Part shown: piece after piece, positions 55,826 to 64,000 of the stretch
Layout of the letters: each line of letters starts with the position of its first letter
How positions within the stretch are numbered: position 1 is the stretch's first letter
NCBI GenBank assembly: GCA_963796195.1
Contig: CAWCKS010000010.1
Location: 1-64,000, forward strand
Direction: 5' to 3'
From: CAWCKS01 sp963796195
GTDB lineage: Bacteria > Pseudomonadota > Alphaproteobacteria > Rhizobiales > Xanthobacteraceae
Length of the DNA: 64,000 bases
Notes under the pieces: model-generated
Told to the model about the DNA's origin: nothing
Database searches by the model: none
Seen by the model: only the letters and a program-made list of their open reading frames with translations
Program-made: the position numbers and the translations under genes

Positions 55826-57034
55826 ATGAGCCAAAAAGTTGCTGCCATCATCGTCGCCGGAGGGCGTGGGCTTCGCGCCGGCCCCGGCGGCCCAAAACAA
55901 TATCGCGACATTGCCGGCCGCACGGTGATCGCACGCGCACTTGAGCCGTTTGCGACACACAGTGATGTCGCCTGCGTACAGCCGGTGTGCCACGCCGACG
56001 ACCACGCGGCGTTCGCCGACGCGGCGCGCGGCATCGCTCACCTGCCCGCGGTTCCAGGCGGCGCGTCGCGTCAGGCCTCGGTTCGCGCCGGGCTCGAAGC
56101 GCTCGTACCGCGCGCACCTGACGTTGTGATGATTCACGACGCGGCACGGCCATTCGTCTCGCAAGCCCTGATCTCGCGCGCGATCGCCGCGGTGAAAGAA
56201 ACGGGCGCGGCGATACCCGCGATCGCCGTTGCCGACACCATCAAGCAGGTCGATGCAACGGGGATGATCGTCGGCACGCCGGTGCGCGCCGACTTGCGCA
56301 TCGCGCAGACACCGCAAGTGTTTCGCTTCGACAAAATTCTTGACGCTCATCGCCGCGCCGCGCATGAGGGCTTGAGCGAATTCACCGATGATGCCGCGCT
56401 TGCCGAGTGGACCGGCATGACGGTTGCGACCTTTGAGGGCGACGCGTTGAACATCAAGCTGACGACGCCGGAGGATTTTGCCCGCGAGGAAGCGCGGCTG
56501 TCGGCGAGCCTTGTGTCGGAAAGTCTTGTGCCGGAAAGTCTTGGCGATATCCGCACCGGCACCGGCTACGACGTCCACGCGCTCGGCGACGGCGATCACG
56601 TGATGATCTGTGGCGTGCGCGTGCCCTTTCATCGCGGTTTCATCGCCCATTCCGACGGCGACGTCGGCCTGCATGCGCTGGTCGATGCACTGCTCGGCGC
56701 GCTGGCCGACGGCGACATCGGCTCGCACTTTCCGCCGAGCGACCCGAAGTGGAAGGGCGCGTCGTCCGACCGTTTCCTCGAGGATGCCGCGCGCCGCGTG
56801 CGCGAGCGCGGCGGCCGGATCGCCAATCTCGAAGTGACGCTGATCTGCGAGCGGCCGAAGATCGGCCCCCATCGCGACGCGATGCGGGCGAAGATCGCCG
56901 AGATCGCTGGCATCTCCGTCTCGCGCGTTGCGGTGAAGGCGACCACCAGCGAGCGGCTCGGCTTCACCGGTCGCGAGGAAGGCATTGCGGCAACAGCCAG
57001 CGCCACCGTCCGCTTGCCGCTCGGACAGGACTGA
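55826..57034 (+). CDS. ispDF: Bifunctional IspD/IspF (MEP pathway)
   Basis: Fusion of two isoprenoid enzymes. Residues 1-225 are IspD (CDP-ME synthesis): AAIIVAGGRGLRAGPGGPKQ, VVMIHDAARPFV. Residues from about 232 are IspF (cyclodiphosphate synthesis): GTGYDVHALGDGDH and IAHSDGDVGLHALVDALLGA supply the zinc ligands, TTSERLGFTGREEGIAA at the end. The linker SLVSESLVPESLG is built from a 15-bp tandem duplication (56510-56539). Fused form is typical of many alphaproteobacteria. Confidence 0.95.
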   Translation: MSQKVAAIIVAGGRGLRAGPGGPKQYRDIAGRTVIARALEPFATHSDVACVQPVCHADDHAAFADAARGIAHLPAVPGGASRQASVRAGLEALVPRAPDVVMIHDAARPFVSQALISRAIAAVKETGAAIPAIAVADTIKQVDATGMIVGTPVRADLRIAQTPQVFRFDKILDAHRRAAHEGLSEFTDDAALAEWTGMTVATFEGDALNIKLTTPEDFAREEARLSASLVSESLVPESLGDIRTGTGYDVHALGDGDHVMICGVRVPFHRGFIAHSDGDVGLHALVDALLGALADGDIGSHFPPSDPKWKGASSDRFLEDAARRVRERGGRIANLEVTLICERPKIGPHRDAMRAKIAEIAGISVSRVAVKATTSERLGFTGREEGIAATASATVRLPLGQD

Positions 57035-57048
57035 TCGGAAAGAAAATC

Positions 57049-57648
57049 ATGAGCACGAGCGAGATTCGCGCCCTTGCCCGTTCGCTGCTCGATCTCTGCA
57101 AGGCGCGGCGCCTCACTATCGCCACGGCGGAATCCTGCACCGGTGGCCTCGTCGCCGGAGCATTGACTGAAATCCCCGGCTCCTCCGAAGTCGTGATGTG
57201 TGGCTTCGTCTCCTATTCCAACGATGCGAAGCATGAGCTGCTCGGCGTGAAGCAGGAGACGCTCGTGAATTTCGGTGCGGTCAGCAAGGAGACGGCGCTT
57301 GCGATGGCGACCGGCGGGCTGAAGCGAGCCAGGACCGATCTCATTGTATCGATCACCGGCATCGCCGGCCCCGGCGGCGCTACTCCCGGCAAGCCGGTCG
57401 GGCTGGTTCATTTCGGCGCGGCAGCGCGCGACGGCCGCGTGCTGCATCTGGAAAAACGCTTCGGCGCGATCGGCCGCTCGGTGGTGCGGCAGCGCTCGGT
57501 TGTCGAGGCGCTCAAGCTTCTGGCTGAACTCGCCCGCGGCCCGAAATCCAGGAAGCCAGCGAAACTGGTGCCTGTCGGTCGAGCAAGCCCTCGCGTTGCG
57601 CGCAAGGCGCGCAAGGTTTTGACCCGGCGAAGGCCCGGGCGACCGTAA
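57049..57648 (+). CDS. CinA-family nicotinamide-nucleotide amidase
   Basis: A 199-residue single-domain protein: TIATAESCTGGLVAGALTEIP, FVSYSNDAKHELLGV, GITGIAGPGGATPGKPVGLV in order. The catalytic Ser is in AESCTGG. Deamidates NMN in pyridine nucleotide recycling; the N-terminal ADP-ribose domain of longer CinA proteins is absent. It lies 14 bp after ispDF on the same strand. The C-terminal 30 residues are basic and low-complexity. Confidence 0.88.
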   Translation: MSTSEIRALARSLLDLCKARRLTIATAESCTGGLVAGALTEIPGSSEVVMCGFVSYSNDAKHELLGVKQETLVNFGAVSKETALAMATGGLKRARTDLIVSITGIAGPGGATPGKPVGLVHFGAAARDGRVLHLEKRFGAIGRSVVRQRSVVEALKLLAELARGPKSRKPAKLVPVGRASPRVARKARKVLTRRRPGRP

Positions 57649-57651
57649 ACA

Positions 57652-58119
57652 TCAGGCCGGCATCGCGCGCGGATATATCTTGTCGGCGCGTTTTTCGAAG
57701 GCGGCGGCGAAGCGTTGGAACGCCATATCGAACATGCTGCCCATCAAGGTCGCCAGCATGCGGCTCTTGAACTCGTAGGTAATGAAGAAGGTGACGTCGC
57801 AGCGCTTGTCGTCAACAGGCTCGAACGTCCAGCGATTCTGCAGGTTCGAGAACGGTCCGCGCAGATATTCGACCAGGATCTTGCGGTTGGCCCGATCGAG
57901 CGTCACCCGGCTTGTAAAGGTCTCGCGGATCAGTTTGTAGGCGGCGGTCATGTCGGCAATGATCGTTTCCGTGCCGTCGGGGTTCTTGGTGCGCTGAATG
58001 ACGCGGAGCTTCTGGCACAGCGGCACGAACTCCGGGTAGCGCTCGACGTCGGCAACGAGATCGAACATCTCGTCGGCAGAATGATTGACCCGGCGCTGGT
58101 TGGAGAATTGCGGCATCAA
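57652..58119 (-). CDS. COQ10/RatA-type SRPBCC-fold protein
   Basis: A 155-residue START-like protein: ADEMFDLVADVERYPEFVPLC at the N-terminus, then TFTSRVTLDRANRKILVEYL, FSNLQNRWTFEP and FMGSMFDMAFQRFAAAFEKRA-type helix at the end. The family binds coenzyme Q or acts on ribosome assembly (RatA); in alphaproteobacteria the COQ10 role is likely. It follows the P-loop kinase gene by three bases and converges on cinA. Confidence 0.85.
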   Translation of the reverse strand: MMPQFSNQRRVNHSADEMFDLVADVERYPEFVPLCQKLRVIQRTKNPDGTETIIADMTAAYKLIRETFTSRVTLDRANRKILVEYLRGPFSNLQNRWTFEPVDDKRCDVTFFITYEFKSRMLATLMGSMFDMAFQRFAAAFEKRADKIYPRAMPA

Positions 58120-58122
58120 TGA

Positions 58123-58659
58123 TCAGTGAATCGTCGCAGTCGAAGATGGCGTCACGCCGACAAGGTAGTCGTCCGCCTGCTTGCGGTTGTTGAAGCAGAT
58201 CAAAGCCTGGTCAGCACGCAACCCCGCGAAGTATTCAAGCAATTTCGGCCGCTGTCGCTGCCGGTAGGTCCAGACATAGTGGATGAATTCGAGGTCGATT
58301 TGTTCCGGGCAACCGGGGGCCATCTCGGGGCGGACCTGACCGTAACTCCTGACGATCCGCGTCACGATTCCGGTCATACACAGATAGCGCGGCAGGTCGA
58401 AGCAAATCACCGTGTCTGCTCGCTGGCGGCGAAGGTCGCTGCCACCGTGAGACATGTAGTTCCCGTCCATGATCCACCGCAACTCGGTCGCCGCTTCCAT
58501 CACACGTGCACCGAACACTTCCGGCTCCGACGGCTGCCAGCCCGGCTGCCAGTAGAGTGCATCAAGGGATACGAACGGCAGGCCGGTCAGGTTCGCGAGC
58601 CGCCGGGCAAACGTCGATTTGCCGGATCCGGATGACCCCATCACCAGAACGCGCTGCAT
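58123..58659 (-). CDS. P-loop adenylate kinase-like protein
   Basis: A 178-residue P-loop NTPase: MQRVLVMGSSGSGKSTFARR, FVSLDALYWQPGW, RWIMDGNYMSHGG and TVICFDLPRYLCM. The FlaR/DNA-topology-modulation family fits. Substrate unknown. Lies leftward between lipA and the COQ10-type gene, three bases ahead of the latter. Confidence 0.78.
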   Translation of the reverse strand: MQRVLVMGSSGSGKSTFARRLANLTGLPFVSLDALYWQPGWQPSEPEVFGARVMEAATELRWIMDGNYMSHGGSDLRRQRADTVICFDLPRYLCMTGIVTRIVRSYGQVRPEMAPGCPEQIDLEFIHYVWTYRQRQRPKLLEYFAGLRADQALICFNNRKQADDYLVGVTPSSTATIH

Positions 58660-58678
58660 GATTTGAAGGCCCGTTTGG

Positions 58679-59638
58679 TCAGCGGCTGGCGGCTTCGCGC
58701 GCGGCCCTGAGCCGTGCGAAATCCTCGCCCGCGTGATGCGAAGAACGCGTCAGCGGGCTCGCCGACACCATCAAAAAACCCTTGGTGTAGGCGACGGTCT
58801 CGTAGGCCTTGAACTCGTCCGGCGGGATGTAACGCATCACCGCGTGGTGCTTCCGCGTCGGCTGCAGGTACTGGCCGATGGTGAGAAAGTCGACATCGGC
58901 GGAGCGCAGGTCGTCCATCACCTGCAGCACCTCGTGCCGCTCTTCGCCGAGCCCGACCATGATGCCCGACTTCGTAAACATCTTTGGGTCAAGCTCCTTC
59001 ACCCGCTGCAGGAGCCGGACCGAATGGAAGTAGCGCGCGCCAGGCCGCACCGTGAGATAGCGCGACGGCACGGTCTCGAGGTTGTGGTTGAAGACGTCGG
59101 GCCGTGCCGCGACGACGACGTCAAGCGCGCCATCCTTGCGCAGGAAATCCGGCGTCAGCACTTCGATCGTCGTGTCCGGACAGGCGTTGCGGATGGCTGT
59201 GATGGTTTCAGCGAAATGCCGCGCGCCACCATCGTCGAGATCGTCGCGGTCGACCGACGTGATCACGACGTGAGCCAGCCCAAGCTTGGCAACAGCATCG
59301 GCGACGCGCCGCGGCTCGGCCGACTCGAGCGTTTCAGGCAAGCCGGTCTTCACGTTGCAGAAGGCGCACGCCCGCGTGCAGGTGTCGCCCATGATCATGA
59401 ACGTGGCGTGCTTCTTGTCCCAGCACTCGCCGATGTTGGGACAGCCGGCCTCCTCGCAAACGGTGACGAGCTTGTTGGCGCGCACGATTGAGCGTGTCTC
59501 GGCGTAGCCACGCGTGTTCGGCGCCCGCACCCGAATCCAGTCGGGTTTTGCAGGCGAAATCGCGTCGGGCCGCCCAACCTTTTCAGGATGGCGCGGACGC
59601 AACGGCTTGTCGGAAACGGTATCGATGACGACGACCAT
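58679..59638 (-). CDS. lipA: Lipoyl synthase
   Basis: Radical SAM enzyme inserting two sulfurs into octanoyl-protein. 319 residues. Auxiliary cluster CEEAGCPNIGECWD; radical SAM cluster in TCTRACAFCNVKTG; later VVITSVDRDDLDDGGARHFA and GLGEERHEVLQVM. Start MVVVIDTVSDKPL at 59638. Length normal. It probably heads the leftward group lipA, P-loop protein, COQ10-type protein. Confidence 0.97.
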   Translation of the reverse strand: MVVVIDTVSDKPLRPRHPEKVGRPDAISPAKPDWIRVRAPNTRGYAETRSIVRANKLVTVCEEAGCPNIGECWDKKHATFMIMGDTCTRACAFCNVKTGLPETLESAEPRRVADAVAKLGLAHVVITSVDRDDLDDGGARHFAETITAIRNACPDTTIEVLTPDFLRKDGALDVVVAARPDVFNHNLETVPSRYLTVRPGARYFHSVRLLQRVKELDPKMFTKSGIMVGLGEERHEVLQVMDDLRSADVDFLTIGQYLQPTRKHHAVMRYIPPDEFKAYETVAYTKGFLMVSASPLTRSSHHAGEDFARLRAAREAASR

Positions 59639-59734
59639 GGCGCACTCAGGCTATGTCGTATTACCTAGTCCCCTCATCGCTGCGCCGCAACTAACATCGG
59701 CAGATTGTTCCCCGCGATTCGTGCAGATTGACGG

Positions 59735-60346
59735 ATGGTTGAAGCCAAATCCCCAGGCCGGCTCGGCAAGCGCCTGACGAAGGAATTCTTCGGCCGCAGC
59801 GTGCACAAGGTGGCGCCCGACCTGATCGGCGCGACCATGCTGTTCGAGGGCGCGGGCGGCGTCATCGTCGAGGTCGAGGCGTACCACCACACCGATCCCG
59901 CCGCGCATTCCTACAACGGACCGACGCCGCGCAATCTCGTGATGTTTGGCCCGCCGGGTTTCGCTTACGTCTATCGCTCCTACGGCATTCACTGGTGCGC
60001 CAATTTCGTCTGCGAGGCGGAGGGCTCGGCGAGTGCGGTGTTGATCCGGGCAATCGAGCCGACCCATGGCCTCGCTACGATGCGACGGCGGCGCGGCGTC
60101 GACGATCAGCGTGCGCTGTGCTCGGGTCCGGGAAAGCTCTGCGAAGCGCTTGGGATCACCGGAAAACATTCCGGCCTGCCGCTCGACCGCCTTCCGTTCG
60201 CGCTGCATGCGCGAAACGAAAAGCCTGAAATCGCGAAAGGCATCCGCATCGGCATCACCAAGGCGGCTGAGCTCCCATGGCGCTACGGCCTGAAGGGATC
60301 GAGATTTCTCAGCAAGCCATTTGCGGAGGCGCGCTCGCCTGTCTAG
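59735..60346 (+). CDS. 3-methyladenine DNA glycosylase (AAG/MPG family)
   Basis: A 203-residue base-excision repair enzyme. LTKEFFGRSVHKVAPDLIG, VEVEAYHHTDPAAHSYNGPT (with catalytic Glu in VEVEAY), NLVMFGPPGFAYVYRSYGIH and CSGPGKLCEALGIT. Length normal. Its stop overlaps the convergent valS stop in the tetranucleotide CTAG. Confidence 0.93.
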   Translation: MVEAKSPGRLGKRLTKEFFGRSVHKVAPDLIGATMLFEGAGGVIVEVEAYHHTDPAAHSYNGPTPRNLVMFGPPGFAYVYRSYGIHWCANFVCEAEGSASAVLIRAIEPTHGLATMRRRRGVDDQRALCSGPGKLCEALGITGKHSGLPLDRLPFALHARNEKPEIAKGIRIGITKAAELPWRYGLKGSRFLSKPFAEARSPV

Positions 60347-63102
60347 CTGGCTCCATCGCCCGCGCTCTTCAACCGCTCCAGCGCCTGCGCAAACTTGGCG
60401 CGGCGCTGCACGGCCTCCTCGCGCCGCTCGCGCTGTTCGTCGACCACCTCTTCCGGCGCACGCGCCATGAAATCCGCGTTGCCGAGCTTGGCGTCGACCC
60501 GCTTGATGTCGGCGTCAGCCTTGGCGATTTCCTTCTCCAGCCGCGAGCGCTCGGCGGCAAAGTCGACGACGCCCTTGAGCGGCAGCGCTGCGACCTCGCC
60601 GCGCACGACAAGCTGCACGGCACCATCCGGCGGCCGCGGATCGAACGAAATGCCGGAGAGACGCGCCAGTCGGCAGATCACCTCACGCCAGCGTTGCGCC
60701 CGGCTCTGGGTGACATCGGAGGCGCCGACAATGACCAGCGGCATTAGCGTCGCCGGCGGAATGTTCATCTCGGCGCGCAGCGATCGTACCGCGCTGACGA
60801 GGTCGACGACCCAGCCGATCTCCGATTCGGCCGCTTCGTCATCAAGGCCGGAATGCGCGGGCCAAGGCGTCAGCACCAGCGGCTCAGCGCGTTTCGCCGT
60901 CGCCGTCACGGCCCACAGCTCTTCGGTCAGGAACGGCATGAATGGATGCAGCAGTTTCAAGATCTCGTCGCGCGCCCAGGCGACCATGGCGCGGGTCTCG
61001 CGCTTGGCATCACCCTCAGCGCTCATCAACACCGGCTTGGCGAGCTCGAGATACCAGTCACAATAAATGTTCCAGACGAAGCGATAGGCCGCGCCCGCCG
61101 CGTCGTTGAAGCGATAGGTCTCGATCGCCTCCTTCACCTCGCTCGTCGTGCGTGCCGTCTCGTGCGCGATCCAGCGGTTGAGGGTCTCGCGGGCCTGCGA
61201 TGGATCGAATCCGTTGGGCACCGCGCACTCGTTCATCTCCGCAAACCGGCACGCGTTCCAGAGCTTGGTCGCGAAATTGCGATAACCTTCAACTCGCTGG
61301 TTCGAGAGCTTGATGTCGCGGCCTTGCGCGGCCATCGCGGCAAGCGTGAAGCGCAACGCATCCGCGCCATATTTGTCGATCAGCTCAAGGGGGTCGATGA
61401 CGTTGCCCTTCGACTTCGACATCTTGGCGCCCTTCTCGTCGCGAACGAGGGCGTGGATGTAGACGTCGGGGAACGGCGCTTCCTTCATGAAGTGCAGTCC
61501 CATCATCATCATGCGGGCAACCCAGAAGAAGATGATGTCGAAGGCGGTGACCAGCACATCGGTCGGATAATATCGCTTCACCTCCGGCGTCGCGTCGGGC
61601 CAGCCAAGCGTCGAGAACGGCCACAGCGCCGATGAGAACCAGGTGTCGAGCACGTCTTCGTCGCGCGTGATGAAGCCCTGGAGCCTGGCGGGATCGAGCG
61701 CCATCTCGCGGCCCTGCTCGGCCGTGATGACTTCTTTCTCGACGTAATAGGCAATCGCCTTGCCGACGGCCTCTTCCTCGGTCTCCTCGACGAACACCTT
61801 GTCGTCGGGGCCGTACCACGCGGGAATCTGATGGCCCCACCACAGCTGGCGCGACACGCACCACGGCTGGATGTTCTCCATCCACTCGAAGTACGTCTTC
61901 TCCCAGTTCTTCGGGACGAAGGTGGTCTTGCCCGAGCGCACCGCCTCGATCGCCGGCTTCGCCAGCGTTTTGGCGTCGACGTACCACTGATCGGTCAAGT
62001 ACGGTTCGATCACGACGCCTGATCGGTCGCCGTGCGGCACCATGTGGGTGATGTTCTCGATCTTGTCGACCAGCCCGAGCGCCTCGAGATCAGCGATGAT
62101 GCGCTTTCGCGCGACGAAACGGTCGAGGCCCTGATACTGCGGCGGGCAGTTTTCGTTCATCGCCGCTTCCGGCGTGAAGAGATTGATCAGGCCGCCGTTC
62201 TTCTGCTGCAGGAAGTAGTCCTTGTGGCGATGGCGCGACCACACTTCGAAGTCATTGAAGTCGTGTGCCGCGGTAATCTTTACGGCGCCCGAGCCTTTTT
62301 CGGGATCGGGATATTCGTCCGATATCACCGGGATCAAGCGCTCCGCGAGCGGCAACCGCACCAGCTTGCCGACCAAATGCTTGTAGCGTTCGTCGTCCGG
62401 GTGCACGGCCACCGCGCCGTCGCCGAGCATGGTCTCGGGCCGCGTCGTCGCGATGCAGAGAAATTGGCTGGGGTCATCGACCAGCGGATAACGGAAGTGC
62501 CACATGTGGCCCTTCACTTCGGTCGGCTCGACCTCGAGATCGGAGATCGCGGTCATCAGCGCGGGGTCCCAGTTGACCAGCCGCTTGTCCTTGTAGATCA
62601 GGCCTTCGCGATAAAGCTGGACGAACACTTTCAGCACCGCGCGCGAAAGCCCTTCGTCCATGGTGAAGCGTTCGCGCGACCAGTCGCACGATGCGCCAAG
62701 CCGCTTCAGCTGGTTGACGATGGTGTCGCCGCTCTCGGCCTTCCACTGCCAGACACGCTCGAGGAATTTCTCGCGGCCCATGGCGCGACGGTTCGGCTCC
62801 TGCCGCTCCATCAATTGCCGCTCGACCACCATCTGCGTCGCGATGCCGGCGTGATCGGTGCCGGGCTGCCACAGCACGTCGCGTCCGCGCATGCGCTCGA
62901 AGCGGCACAAAATGTCCTGCAAGGTGTTGTTGAGCGCGTGCCCCATGTGCAGCGAGCCCGTCACGTTCGGCGGCGGGATCACGATGGTGTAAGGCTTGGC
63001 ATCGCGCCGCTCGGGCCGGCCGGCCCGGAAGGCGCCGGCGTCTTCCCAGAGCTTCGCGATACGGCTCTCGATCTCGGCGGGTTGGTAGGTCTTTTCGATC
63101 AT
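60343..63102 (-). CDS. valS: Valyl-tRNA synthetase
   Basis: A 919-residue class I synthetase. HIGH-like motif in PNVTGSLHMGHAL; KMSKS in EKGAKMSKSKGNVIDP; editing (CP1) domain around TTRPETMLGDGAVAVHPDDERY; C-terminal coiled coil with KEIAKADADIKRVDAKLGNA. Length normal, frame intact across 2.7 kb, which shows that indels are not dense everywhere. Downstream of popZ, the usual alphaproteobacterial arrangement. Confidence 0.97.
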   Translation of the reverse strand: MIEKTYQPAEIESRIAKLWEDAGAFRAGRPERRDAKPYTIVIPPPNVTGSLHMGHALNNTLQDILCRFERMRGRDVLWQPGTDHAGIATQMVVERQLMERQEPNRRAMGREKFLERVWQWKAESGDTIVNQLKRLGASCDWSRERFTMDEGLSRAVLKVFVQLYREGLIYKDKRLVNWDPALMTAISDLEVEPTEVKGHMWHFRYPLVDDPSQFLCIATTRPETMLGDGAVAVHPDDERYKHLVGKLVRLPLAERLIPVISDEYPDPEKGSGAVKITAAHDFNDFEVWSRHRHKDYFLQQKNGGLINLFTPEAAMNENCPPQYQGLDRFVARKRIIADLEALGLVDKIENITHMVPHGDRSGVVIEPYLTDQWYVDAKTLAKPAIEAVRSGKTTFVPKNWEKTYFEWMENIQPWCVSRQLWWGHQIPAWYGPDDKVFVEETEEEAVGKAIAYYVEKEVITAEQGREMALDPARLQGFITRDEDVLDTWFSSALWPFSTLGWPDATPEVKRYYPTDVLVTAFDIIFFWVARMMMMGLHFMKEAPFPDVYIHALVRDEKGAKMSKSKGNVIDPLELIDKYGADALRFTLAAMAAQGRDIKLSNQRVEGYRNFATKLWNACRFAEMNECAVPNGFDPSQARETLNRWIAHETARTTSEVKEAIETYRFNDAAGAAYRFVWNIYCDWYLELAKPVLMSAEGDAKRETRAMVAWARDEILKLLHPFMPFLTEELWAVTATAKRAEPLVLTPWPAHSGLDDEAAESEIGWVVDLVSAVRSLRAEMNIPPATLMPLVIVGASDVTQSRAQRWREVICRLARLSGISFDPRPPDGAVQLVVRGEVAALPLKGVVDFAAERSRLEKEIAKADADIKRVDAKLGNADFMARAPEEVVDEQRERREEAVQRRAKFAQALERLKSAGDGAS

Positions 63103-63260
63103 CGGCGGGGTTTATCGGAAAACGACGGACTTAAAAACCGTCAACTCGCTGCAACCGGGGCGTGACCACTGGTGCCCGGCAAGACGCAGATTTTGCAGGC
63201 GGTTTTGGAGCTTTTTGCGGGGTTTTGCGCTAACGCGAAGAGGTGTATTGTCGAAAGACA

Positions 63261-64000
63261 TCAACGTCCGCGCGAGACCCGCTCGATCTCGGCGCGCACG
63301 ATCTTCTCGACGAGGCCCGGGAGATTGTCGTCAAGCCAGCTCCGCAGCATCGGCCGCAGCATCTCCTTGACCAGATCCTCCAGCGTGCGTGCGTTGTTCG
63401 ACAGCACGGTCTGCGCCAGCGTGTTGAAGGCCGAGTTCACCACGGTCGCCGTCTGCTGCGACATCAGCGGCGGCTGGGGCTGGACCGGGTCGCTCTCCTC
63501 GAACGCGCGAACCTGCGGCGGGACCGGCACGTGGGGACGTTGCTGCAGACGCGGTTCCGCAGGCTTCGGCTCGGCGGCCTCCGAGAACTCGATGTCGTCT
63601 GGCGGCTGGATCGTCTTGAACGATTGCGGCTCTTCCTCGGCGACCTCCATCTGCTCGGTCAATTCGAGCACGTCATCTTCCGCCGCGGCGGGCTCGGGCT
63701 CGGGCGAGCCGCGCACTTCCTCTTCGGAAGTGTCGGCATCGAGGCCGGCGAGCAGCGCGTCAATGTCGTCCTGGTTGTTGGGGTCGGCGGCCGCTGGTGC
63801 CGGGGCTGGCGGCGGAGCAGGCTTGGGCTCCGGAGCCTTCGCTACCGGCGCTGGCTTGGGCGGCGGCGCGGCAGCAGGTTTTGGCGCAGCACTCGCGGGC
63901 GGTGCCTTCGGCTGTGGCGGCGCAGCTGCCGGTGCGGCGCGGCAGCCGCAGCTTCAGGCTTGACATCGTCATCGGCGATGATGCGCCGGATCGATGCCAA
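63261..64000 (-). CDS. popZ: PopZ-like polar organizing protein (DUF2497), partial and frameshifted
   Basis: Polar scaffold that in Caulobacter anchors chromosome origins. The C-terminal DUF2497 block NARTLEDLVKEMLRPMLRSW and LDDNLPGLVEKIVRAEIE is diagnostic. Before it comes a Pro/Glu-rich region and the conserved DDIDALLAGLDADT. Beyond that a Pro/Ala-rich linker leads to LASIRRIIADDDVKPEA at the window edge, but a missing base near 63933 breaks the frame between them. The start lies past the window. It is beside valS, as in Caulobacter. An error in the repetitive linker is likely. Confidence 0.82.

Noticed and set aside
1..64000. CRISPR arrays, rRNA genes and riboswitches
   Set aside because: No regular short repeats with spacers, no rRNA-like stretch and no recognisable riboswitch leader were seen.

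Overview
The window looks like chromosome from an alphaproteobacterium of the Bradyrhizobium/Rhodopseudomonas group (Nitrobacteraceae). The reasons are the high GC content, the dusB-ntrB-ntrC-ntrY-ntrX-dat-hfq-hflX order, a fused ispDF, popZ next to valS, and intergenic repeats typical of that family. Genus is an inference; there is no rRNA here.

Layout. Positions 1-7232 are the end of a conjugative or integrative element: traD- and traC-like genes, an oriT-like nic site, a Ti-type TraA relaxase/helicase, an AlpA regulator, a RelE/HigB-HigA toxin-antitoxin pair and a large serine recombinase. At 7241-8637 a tandem REP-like repeat is split by an IS4-family element with an 11-bp target duplication. 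Positions 8654-17422 hold accessory and envelope genes: a secreted methyltransferase-like protein, a Met/His-rich secreted peptide, a histidine kinase, an orphan PEP-CTERM tail, a membrane protein beside divergent btaB/btaA (betaine lipid synthesis), small secreted proteins and tRNA-Ser. Then come a P450, rlpA, a DacA-like protein lacking two catalytic motifs, and tmk-holB-metG-tatD-MBL hydrolase. Positions 26639-33757 carry acyl-CoA and hydrolase genes and an IS1595-family element. A 1109-residue SAM-cyclase-ATPase-TPR regulator, a VOC protein, queC, mazG and a run of oxidoreductases follow. Positions 45336-55609 are the hflX/hfq/ntr block read leftward, and 55826-64000 hold ispDF, cinA, a COQ10-type protein, lipA, an alkyladenine glycosylase, valS and popZ.

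How genes work together. btaA and btaB make the betaine lipid DGTS, a phosphorus-free membrane lipid. The ntrBC and ntrYX two-component systems, with Hfq, form a nitrogen and post-transcriptional control block. tmk, holB, metG and tatD are overlapping or closely spaced housekeeping genes. The traC/traD, oriT and traA set is a DNA-processing module for conjugation.

Sequence quality matters. Many genes are broken by single-base indels that restore a canonical protein when corrected. They are dense in the mobile DNA (about nine in the IS4 transposase) and sparse but present in core genes (ntrC, hflX, queC, popZ, one enoyl-CoA hydratase). The IS4 reading frames show no added nonsense codons once the shifts are bridged. 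I therefore suspect uncorrected assembly errors, concentrated in multicopy DNA, more than natural decay, but the sequence alone cannot settle this.
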